Of a DNA stretch of 64,000 bases, positions 11,248-18,607 are shown one piece after another. The DNA lies in contig JAURVB010014956.1 in assembly GCA_033002965.1 (NCBI GenBank), positions 1-64,000 of the forward strand, written 5' to 3'. The stretch comes from Piper betle. Its lineage: Eukaryota; Streptophyta; Magnoliopsida; Piperales; Piperaceae. Position numbers and translations under genes: made by a program. Each line of letters starts with the position of its first letter. Positions within the stretch are counted from its first letter, which is position 1. The notes beneath the pieces were generated by a model. That model saw only the letters and a list, made by a program, of their open reading frames with translations. It was not told the origin of the DNA and ran no database searches.

Positions 11248-12643
11248 CCAAGGAATCACCAAGGGAGACACATGGAATCCATTCCACAGTCTCTACTGCC
11301 GGAACTTCCGCCAGACCTCCTGCTCTCATGCCTCCACCGGAGCCATTAATGGGACAAGTCAACTACCCACCGGCTATATCCAAAGAGTCCCCATATGTCA
11401 AGGGACTGAATGAGCAAAGTAGAACCATCTATGGAAGAGGTCTATCCAAAGACACCTGGGTTCTACCATCTGCACAGGCCAACACAGGAGCCATTCTTGT
11501 TCTCCCGTCTGATATTGGGATGTATCAAGACGTCATCGCCCGTTGGGAGTCTATCACTCTCAATCACATCAATGAGAAGATCTGGGCAACAACGAAGATC
11601 AAGATGAGCTATATCGAAAACCTCCTTGGAGAAGTGGAGAAAAAGATATGGATGCAATGGAGGCTTGCCTATCCGGCCGAATATGAAGCCACCATCAACA
11701 TAGGGAAGAAACTCAAAATATCCTATCCCAGATCAGAAAAGTCCTTGTTCTAGAAGACCCCTATCAAGGATCAACAATCGAGCAAGATCAAGCCTATGCG
11801 GACATTGAGAGGTTATCCTGCAATTCCATGAAAGATATTTTAAATTATCTCAATGACTTCAAAATTCTTGCAGCAAAGTCAGTTAGACTCTACGTCTCCC
11901 CAGAACTATCTCAAAAGCTCTTCAGGAAGATGCCTAATGAAATAGGCACTGAAATTGAAAAGGCTTTCTTAGCCAAATATCCTGGAAGCGCTGTCTCAGT
12001 CATGCCGAGGATACACTTTGCCTATCAGTATCTCGCTGAATTGTGTGAAAAGGCTGCGGTCCAAAGAAGCCTGAAGGATCTCTCCTTCTGCGGAAAGATG
12101 CAGCTACCCTTCAACAGCAAAAGCGGGAAGAAATATGGGCTGAGGAAATCAAAGACTTACAAAGGAAAACCACATGACACTCATGTCAGGGTTTTCAAGA
12201 AGAAGAAGCACCAGATGGTCAGGAAGTGCAAGTGTTTTATCTGTGGCGAAGAAGGTCACTTTGCTCGTGAATGCACAAGGAAGTCGGGAAACATCGCCAG
12301 AGCCTCCGTGGTCGACCAACTTGACCTACCAGACAATTTCGATGTTGTCTCCTTGGACAATGATGAATCTGATAGCTCAGCTATCTGCTCCTTTTCTGAG
12401 GGAGAAACCGGCCTATATCTTCATGATGAAACCATTTTCATGCTTGGACCAGAAGACGCCGGATGGAGACACCAAGTTTATGTCGGGGACAAAATCAAGG
12501 ATTGTCAACACAACTGGAGGTATAACACTGAGGTAATCTCTGACCTACCTCTTCCCTGCACTACTTGCAAGAATCCGACCTATGAGAAGGCTAGAGCTAA
12601 ATGTGAAAGGTGCTACTGCTGTTACTTGTGCCCTATGCTCTGA
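11248..12643 (+). pseudogene. Viral ORF3, capsid region with CCHC knuckle and Cys-rich block
   Basis: Spread over frames 11328-11753 and 11828-12643, with frameshifts near 11240 and near 11735. A CCHC knuckle CFICGEEGHFAREC lies at about 12235-12276 after a Lys/Arg-rich stretch, as in caulimovirid coat proteins. A second Cys-rich block (CTTCKNPTYEKARAKCERC) at about 12560-12620 resembles the second, badnavirus-type Cys motif. Another frameshift lies near 12615-12640, just before the dUTPase segment. Confidence 0.82.
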
Positions 12644-12839
12644 ATTTTACTTCGGGATAAAGGTCCCAATTATTAAAACTGAAAAGAAGGCATATAACAA
12701 TAATGCTCTTGTTAGAGAATTATTAAATTATGCTAAATCTCTTGAAGACATCTCTCTAGAAGCAGATCTCGCAAAAGATTATAAAGAGCTTGGAGAGGAA
12801 GACAGAAGAAAAGGAAAGCTTCAGCCTCTTGAGGAGGAA

Positions 12840-13250
12840 ATTCTTGAAGTTAAGCTCCTAAATCCTAATGCTGTCTGCCCCAGCAAAAAGACAGCCAGTG
12901 CCGCTGGATATGACTTATCCGCCTCAGAAGACAAAATGATTCATGCTAGAAGCAGAGACTTGGTTGCCACTGGAATCTCGTTCCAACTGCCTAAAGGGAC
13001 ATACGGGAAGATATCCTCAAGGTCAGGATTATCTCTCCTCAATGGAATTGAAGTCGGAGCCGGAACAATTGATGAAGACTACACAGGAGAAATCAGAATT
13101 CTCCTATACAACCACTCCGATGAAGATTTCCAAGTTGGAATTGGGGATAGAATCGCCCAATTAATCATCATCCCTATTGTCTCCCCTCTGACCAGAGTTA
13201 CCCAAACTAGAGAAAGAGGTGAATCTAGTTTTGGATCTACAGGTCTTGTT
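12840..13250 (+). pseudogene. dUTPase domain within viral ORF3
   Basis: All five motifs of trimeric dUTPases are visible in order within one open frame (12582-14081): AAGYDLSA, KISSRSGLS, GTIDEDYTGEI, GDRIAQLIIIP and RGESSFGSTG. The motif III Asp that activates water is present. The family hydrolyses dUTP to dUMP and so keeps uracil out of DNA copies. It sits between the capsid Cys block and the aspartic protease. The domain is itself uninterrupted, but the polyprotein around it is broken. Most badnaviruses lack it; I believe a few badna-like sequences with it have been reported but cannot check. Confidence 0.9.
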
Positions 13251-13319
13251 GCCAGCGCAATCAAAGAAATACCAAGGATTTCTGAATATGCCTATGCTGA
13301 AGAAGGCCCTACACACAGA

Positions 13320-14081
13320 CTCTACGCTCTTGACGTAGAAATACAAATTCCTGGTTGTAAGTATTTTACTGTCAAAGCTATCCTTGACACAGGAGCAACG
13401 ATTTGCTGCATCTACACCAGGATGATTCCCAAGGAAGCTACTGAGGTCTTGAACTATTCGGTAAATTTCTCAGGAGTTAATTCTACTCAATCAACAAATG
13501 TCAAGCTGAGAAATGGGTATTGGAAAATTGCGGGTAACACCTTTCGTATTCCCTTTACTTATTGCCTTGAAATGACTCTTAAAGATAATATTGCTCTACT
13601 TCTTGGATGCAATTTTATTAAGGCAATGGGAGGAGGCCTCAGATTAGAAGGAAATAATACTACCTTCTATAAACACATCACCTCTATGACAGCCAATGAA
13701 GATTTAAGATTTATTGATGAGATAGTTGGACACACAGACTTTTGCAGGATTCACAGTAATCTCTTCACTGACCTCAAAAGTGCTGGATTCATTGGTGATG
13801 ACCCCATGAAGCATTGGGCCAAAAACAAAGTGACTTGCACCCTAGAGATTATCAACCCCGATATCACTATTCAAGACAAACCCCTTAAGCATGTCACTCA
13901 GGAAATGGAGAAGTCTTTTAAGGCCCACATTGAGCAACTCCTGAAGCTGAAAGTCATCAGGCCCAGTCACAGTAGACACAGGACGATGGCATTTATCGTC
14001 AAATCTGGGTCAGATATTGATCCAGTCACTCAGAAGCCCATCAGACAAAGGAAAGGATGGTCTTCAATTATAAGACTTTGA
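13320..14081 (+). pseudogene. Viral ORF3, aspartic protease and start of reverse transcriptase
   Basis: The protease active site AILDTGATICCIY lies at about 13375-13413 in the same open frame as the dUTPase. RT begins around 13800 with KHWAKNKVTCTLEI and KVIRPSHSRH-type sequence. The frame ends at 14081, and a frameshift near 14050 moves coding to the next frame. The protease would have cleaved the ORF3 polyprotein. Confidence 0.85.
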
Positions 14082-15430
14082 ACGATAACACATGGAAAGA
14101 TCAGTATTCACTACCAAATATGAGCCAGATTATTAAGAAGGTAAGTCAAAGCAATATTTTCTCAAAATTTGACTTAAAATCAGGCTTTCATCAGGTTGCT
14201 ATGGCGCCAAGCTCGATCGAATGGACCGCCTTCATCGTTCCACAAGGGTTATTTGAATGGTTAGTCATGCCTTTTGGCATCAAAAATGCTCCTGCTGTTT
14301 TTCAAAGGAAGATGGATCTATGCTTTAAAGGATGTGAAGATTTCTTAGCCGTCTATATCGATGATATCCTCGTCTTCTCAAAAGATGAGACTGAGCATGC
14401 TAAGCATATTGGAAGGATGCTCCAAATTATCAAAGAAAATGGGCTTGTTCTATCTCCTACAAAAATGAAAGTTGGAGAAAGGTCCATTGAATTTCTCGGG
14501 GCGGAAATTGGAGAAAGAAAGGTAAAACTTCAAGAACACTTTATCAAGAAAATTCTAACTTTTGATGAGGAAGTTTTACAGACTACCAAGGGACTAAGAA
14601 GCTTCTTAGGAATTCTCAATTTTGCCCGAAGTCATATACCTCGAATAGGATTGCTCCTTGCTCCTCTCTACGCCAAGACTTCACCGCATGGTGATAAAAG
14701 ATTTAAGGCCTCTGATTGGAAGTTAATCAAGCAGATCAAAGAAATTGTGAGGAACCTACCGGATCTTGAGTTCCCTCCAGAGGATTGCTTCATAATTGTT
14801 GAAACTGATGGATGCATGGAAGGATGGGGGGCAGTTTTAAAATGGAAACCTAAGGCTAATGATCCCAGAAGCATGGAGAAGATTTCAGCCTATGCCAGTG
14901 GGAAATTCTCTCCCATTAAAAGTTCTATAGATGCTGAAATACATGCCGCCATGGAAGGTCTGTCCGCCTTCAAAATCCACTACCTTGACAAGAAGGAGAT
15001 CCTCCTAAGAACTGATTGCGATGCGATAATCAAGTTCTATAATAAGTCTGCTCAGAACAAACCATCACGTGTTAGGTGGATAAATTTCACAGACTATTGC
15101 ACAGGGACTGGAGTCAACATCATCTTTGAGCATATTGATGCCAAGCTAAATGTTTTAGCTGACTCTTTATCACGTTTGGTTAATATCTTACAGGTTGACG
15201 AAGAAAGCCCACAACTCCAAAGATGTCTCAGCCTACTCCAGGAAATAGAGAATGGGCCGGAATCAATGAAGGAGAAAGCCCACAACATGATCCTGAAATA
15301 CTGTACCTCATGGAACAGCTGGAGCGAGCCAAAGCAGGCCCATTGTCCCAAGTCCATCAAGCCCAACAAAACAAGAATGATGCAATCAAAGCCCAGCACG
15401 ATAAGGCCCAAGCTGAAATCAAGAAATTGA
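14057..15430 (+). pseudogene. Viral ORF3, reverse transcriptase core and RNase H
   Basis: A 457-codon open stretch. RT motifs include FDLKSGFHQ, MPFGIKNAPAVFQ and the active site YIDDILVFS, followed by RNase H with ETDGCMEGWGAVL, DAEIHAAMEGL and HIDAKLNVLADSLSR. This is the usual caulimovirid C-terminal polyprotein that makes genomic DNA from pregenomic RNA. The C-terminal 70 or so residues overlap ORF4 in another frame. The segment is long and uninterrupted, so decay of the locus is uneven. Confidence 0.92.
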
Positions 15431-15588
15431 TCTTGATGACCACTCACCTATCCCAGCATTGCATATCCATGGCTACTAGGGACAATTATTGGCGTGACGT
15501 AAGCCCTTCCATTGCCAACGATGTCGTTATCTTGGAGAATATCTCTCTCATGCTGGAAAGATGGCATCAGCATCTCACCAACGTCTAA
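15223..15588 (+). CDS. Viral ORF4, 121 aa, overlapping the end of ORF3
   Basis: Starts MSQPTPGNREW in a different frame from ORF3, overlaps its last ~200 bases and continues to TAA at 15586-15588. It has a Gln/Lys/Ala-rich, probably helical middle part and a C-terminus with SLMLERWHQHL. It has no stop although ORF3 has several breaks. Extra ORFs after or over the end of ORF3 are known in tungroviruses and some badnaviruses; I do not recognise this one. A chance open frame cannot be excluded. Confidence 0.5.
   Translation: MSQPTPGNREWAGINEGESPQHDPEILYLMEQLERAKAGPLSQVHQAQQNKNDAIKAQHDKAQAEIKKLILMTTHLSQHCISMATRDNYWRDVSPSIANDVVILENISLMLERWHQHLTNV
15495..15503 (+). promoter_or_regulatory. as-1-like element (tgacgtaag)
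   Basis: Identical to the TGACG-type motif of caulimovirid promoters, bound by plant TGA bZIP factors. It lies within ORF4, about 430 bp before the TATA box, farther than usual. Confidence 0.4.
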
Positions 15589-15647
15589 AGCTGCCTGGTT
15601 TTTCTTTACCGCTACCCGGTTTGCTTTACTTTGTGTGCTTTTTCAAA

Positions 15648-15659
15648 TGGTATCAGAGC
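15648..15659 (+). other. tRNA-Met primer-binding site of the viral genome
   Basis: tggtatcagagc is complementary to the 3' end of plant initiator tRNA-Met and is the standard caulimovirid minus-strand primer site. It lies 60 bp after ORF4 but about 280 bp before the TATA box, whereas known members have it downstream of the transcription start. Confidence 0.7.
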
Positions 15660-15774
15660 GGTTACTTTCCTTTTGGGATTTGCCTCGTGGGAGGGACCCA
15701 TTTCTTTGTCCTTTGCGTCGGCGTGTTTGTCGGTTTTTGTGATTGAGCCTCGGGGAGCCGTCACTTTAACCTTT

Positions 15775-15879
15775 TACTTTGTCAGAAGTCGGTGCTTTGT
15801 CAGGAATCTCTGCACCCACTTTGTCGTCTTTACTTTGTCAGAAGTCGGTGCTTTGTCAGGAATCTCTGCACCCACTTTG
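15775..15879 (+). repeat. Two direct repeats in the viral intergenic region
   Basis: Units 15775-15823 and 15831-15879 (49 bp, period 56) are almost identical, beginning tactttgtcagaagtcggtg. Within each unit the word ctttgtcag occurs twice. They lie 50-150 bp before the TATA box, where caulimovirid enhancers are found. Confidence 0.75.
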
Positions 15880-15929
15880 CTGTGTTTGTAAGCAACGTCT
15901 CTCATTGGTTGAGAGAAAGCGCTTAGCGT

Positions 15930-15939
15930 CTATATAAGG
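15930..15939 (+). promoter_or_regulatory. Viral TATA box (ctatataagg)
   Basis: Matches the tatataag box of caulimovirid pregenomic RNA promoters. The expected start is near 15960, about 30 bp before the integration junction at 15991. Confidence 0.65.
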
Positions 15940-15991
15940 AGTCTTCTGCATAAGTTGCAAGACACCCGAAGACAATCGGAAGTCTGTCTGG

Positions 15992-15998
15992 ACTTTGA
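15992..15998. repeat. Heptamer actttga at the right viral junction
   Basis: Partner of 9054-9060. Copia gag resumes here on the minus strand. Confidence 0.6.
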
Positions 15999-16718
15999 CT
16001 TCGACCTTCCCCTTCTTCCTTTGTTCTGACTCTGCGATCGGCCTCTATCCACAACAAGAGCTTCTGCTTGTGCACTTGTATTTTCTTGCTTTTCTTTCTT
16101 TCTTAATTCATAACTATACAAGGCAGCAGTTACTTCACTAAGAGACACAACAGCCTTCCCATGAAGTAGAGTAGTTTCAAGAAACTCAAATTCATGAGGA
16201 AGTGATCCCAACAACATCAAAGCCAAATCTTCATTTTCAAAAGTCACATCCATATTCACCAGATCAGTTACTAGCTAATGGAAGCTAGTAATATGATCAT
16301 TCAGAGAGGTACCAGGAACATAATTGAAGCGGAACAATCTCTTTTTCATATAGAGCTTGTTTTGACTGCTTTTCTTCAAGAATTTCTCCTCCAGTGCCTT
16401 CCATAATTTACTTGCAGAAGTTTCTTTAGAAAATGCATACCTCTGCTCCCTAGAAAGACACGTTCGAGTGGTACCACATGCCAATCTATTTATTGTCTCC
16501 CATTCTTTCTCCTCAACATCATCCGATTTCTCTTCTTCAATGGCAATGTCTAGACCCTGTTGAAAAAGGGCATCCAGAACCTCACTTTGCCACATGCCAA
16601 AATGACCGGTACCATCAAAAATCTCCACTGCAAATCTTGCATTTGTCACAGTATTTCTTGCCAAAATTGAAGATGAAGCTGTGACCTTCGATGTGGATTC
16701 TTTTGGGTTGTCTGTCAT
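15999..16718 (-). pseudogene. Copia gag N-terminal part, cut by the viral insert
   Basis: Starts at 16718 (MTDNPKESTSKV). It has the plant Copia gag (UBN2-type) blocks RFAVEIFDGTGHFGMWQ, LWKALEEKF and MLLGSLPHEFEFLETTLL, ending in an Arg/Ser/Lys-rich stretch (GRRGRSKSKS). One in-frame TAG interrupts it at about 16275, where relatives have a coding triplet after SFH. The CCHC knuckle that should follow is on the far side of the viral insert at about 9010-9053. Gag forms the virus-like particle. Confidence 0.88.
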
Positions 16719-16770
16719 TTCAGCTACAAAGTCTATTTAATTGCTGTTAATGCGGAATACCAATTAGCCT

Positions 16771-16927
16771 AAGGAAATTTTTTCTGATGTGGAAGATCAG
16801 CGTAAGCCGCAACCACAGAGCATACTAAAATAAACCAAGAGCTCAAAATGTCAACTGGCCCAAGGAAATTTTTTCTGATGTGGAAGATCAGCGTAAGCCG
16901 CAACCACAGAGCATACTAAAATAAACC
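16771..16927 (-). repeat. 66-bp tandem duplication in the Copia leader
   Basis: 16771-16836 is repeated at 16862-16927 (period 91) almost without change, between gag and the PBS. It looks like a recent local duplication inside the element. Confidence 0.8.
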
Positions 16928-16930
16928 TTG

Positions 16931-16942
16931 CTCTTGATACCA
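16931..16942 (-). other. Copia primer-binding site (tRNA-Met)
   Basis: On the minus strand tggtatcaagag follows the LTR end by two bases, which matches initiator tRNA-Met priming with one extra A. Confidence 0.8.
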
Positions 16943-16944
16943 AT

Positions 16945-17420
16945 TGTTGTGAAAACTGGGTAATTTTCACCAAAGATAACTAGTTTACTTTGAGAACTAT
17001 TACCTAGATGACTAGCGTGAAAACTATTGTACTAAAAATTACCCCAAGATAAAATTCCCAAGAAAGTGTGGTGGGACACACAGTTCGCTTAAAAACCAAC
17101 TCCTAAACAGAATTTTATCAAGTAATTTAAATAGCACAATAATTAACAACTATACCCGACAATAGCTATTAAATAGACATAAAAAGAACAAAAAGAACAC
17201 CGGAATTTAACGAGGCTTACGTCCTCGAACACTACAAAAATAATATTTCAATAATCAAAGAAATATTACAAAAGGAGAAAAAGAAAACAATTTACCCAAG
17301 AAAGAAGGATGGCAATTTTTGGGATGTCAAGAACCAAAGGGGAGGAGCCTTATTTATAAGAGAGGACTCCTCCTAAACCTACAAAATTTTAGATGTGGGA
17401 CTTAATTTTGGCATACAACA
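16945..17420 (-). repeat. Copia right LTR (5' LTR), 476 bp
   Basis: TG...CA bounded, from tgttgtgaaa to gcatacaaca. Taken as the reference structure for the rearranged left LTR. About 92% of aligned positions in the shared direct part appear identical by eye, so the insertion is not very recent. Confidence 0.88.
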
Positions 17421-17425
17421 ATGAG
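17421..17425. repeat. Copia target-site duplication, right copy (atgag)
   Basis: Exact partner of 5334-5338, directly after the right LTR end catacaaca. Confidence 0.9.
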
Positions 17426-17612
17426 CACTTCAGAGTATCTGTTGTTCTATTCTTTAGTTATATGTTTGTAGCACCTCTTACCAGAGCTGATGTTTCCAAA
17501 AAACAAACTAGTGTATTGACCATTCCATTTTATGTTTATTGAAACCAACTTTGAGTTCTCACGGGAATCTTAGTCCTTCTCTGCACAGAGTATTAGTTGT
17601 GAACTGCCGAAA

Positions 17613-17664
17613 GCCGTTTCTTGTGTTTTGGTGCGTGAGCCGTTTCTTGTGTTTTGGTGCGTGC
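17613..17664. repeat. 26-bp tandem duplication in the pseudogene intron
   Basis: gccgtttcttgtgttttggt plus gcgtg(a/c) occurs twice in a row. No coding role; it lies within intron 2 of the ALKBH10B-like pseudogene, right of the Copia. Confidence 0.8.
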
Positions 17665-18194
17665 AATGGAGTGATTTTTTTATAAACATGATGGAATGGG
17701 GTCAAGGAGGAGTTGACGTATTGAATCCCTAACTGGTGTTGTCTATAATCTTGGGGGAAAACAGAAATGCCTTGTACCTTACGCAAAATATGTGGCAATG
17801 TCAACTGTATTTCATAGGGTCAATTGGTCTGAATGGTATGAACATCATAGCCACCATCGTCGTTTACATGGACGTGGATCATTTTCCAAATTATTCATAC
17901 ATTGTGATGTATAATTGTTGTTTCATGTTCCTTTGCTTCAAACTTTTTATCCCATGTTCACGTCCATATCATACTTTTTTCCTATCCTGTCACACATGAA
18001 AAATATTACTGTTTGAGGTGTTTTCTGCAGGTCTTTAGACCAAGACTTGCCGGCTGTAAGAATGTAAATTTAGTATTTATTTTTAAGGTCAAGGGTAATG
18101 TCTGGAGTAATGCAATATAACACCCTGAGGAGCACTCTAAGGTTCTTGTATCTTGGGTTTCATGATTATCGTGAATGAAACTTATTGTTATAGC

Positions 18195-18607
18195 CAAGGT
18201 TTTCTATGTCGGATATCGGTATCATGTCGGACAATGAGGGCTATTATGACATATCTGAGACCTGTGTTGGATATCCGGAACTTTTCTCATAGTACTTTAA
18301 CTATTTTCTTCATAAAAAAATTAGTAGTAACAAATGATGCAAAATAAAAAGAAAAATTTAAGTTAAAACAAAGATAACAACATAGAGAACATGTATTAAA
18401 TTGCACATGGATCATTCAATTAATAAATCATACTATGTTATAAATGATAGAATGTGAATTCCAAACAAGAAATGTAAATAATTATGTGAAATATTATGCA
18501 TAAAAATAAGAGAGGTGTCATCACATGTTTCAAGATCATCACTATTGCGTTCAAAGTATAGATATGTCGGAAACATATTAGAGACATATCAAGATATTGC
18601 AAACCTT
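18195..18607. mobile_element. Possible MITE in intron 2
   Basis: The ends are imperfect inverted repeats: ccaaggttttctatgtc on the left and, read inverted, ccaaggtttgcaatatc on the right, about 413 bp apart, with AT-rich non-coding sequence between. No clear target duplication was found, so the boundaries and class are uncertain; the ends resemble the atcgg-rich hAT-like family elsewhere in the window. Confidence 0.45.

Larger units (their letters stand above)
9061..15991 (+). mobile_element. Endogenous caulimovirid (badnavirus-like), near-complete and decayed
   Basis: About 6.93 kb with badnavirus organisation: a leader, a P1-like ORF1, ORF2, a long ORF3 polyprotein and an intergenic region with a TATA box. 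ORF1/ORF2 and ORF2/ORF3 each overlap by ATGA (9719-9722 and 10062-10065), the usual badnavirus arrangement. The polyprotein order is movement protein, capsid region with two Cys-rich blocks, dUTPase, aspartic protease, reverse transcriptase, RNase H. A further ORF overlaps the end of ORF3. It has no LTRs and no integrase and sits inside Copia gag, so it is an integrated pararetrovirus. Several frameshifts and a stop make it non-infectious as it stands. The break in the circular genome lies just after the presumed transcription start. Confidence 0.9.
5339..17420 (-). mobile_element. Full-length Copia retrotransposon in intron 2 of the ALKBH10B-like gene, itself carrying a viral insert
   Basis: Two LTRs (5339-5729 and 16945-17420), a tRNA-Met PBS, a polypurine tract and a 5-bp target duplication. 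Coding order on the minus strand is gag, zinc knuckle, protease, GAG-pre-integrase, integrase, reverse transcriptase, RNase H, the Copia order. Removing the 6.9 kb viral insert (9061-15991) leaves about 5.1 kb, a usual Copia length. All coding parts have stops or frameshifts, so the element is not autonomous. The RT reads YVDDM at its active site. The sequence resembles Tork/Tnt1-type elements, but the lineage was not tested. Confidence 0.93.

Noticed and set aside
15601..15891. Short plus-strand frames (60-86 codons) in the viral intergenic region
   Set aside because: They overlap each other and the direct repeats, PBS and promoter region, and look non-coding.
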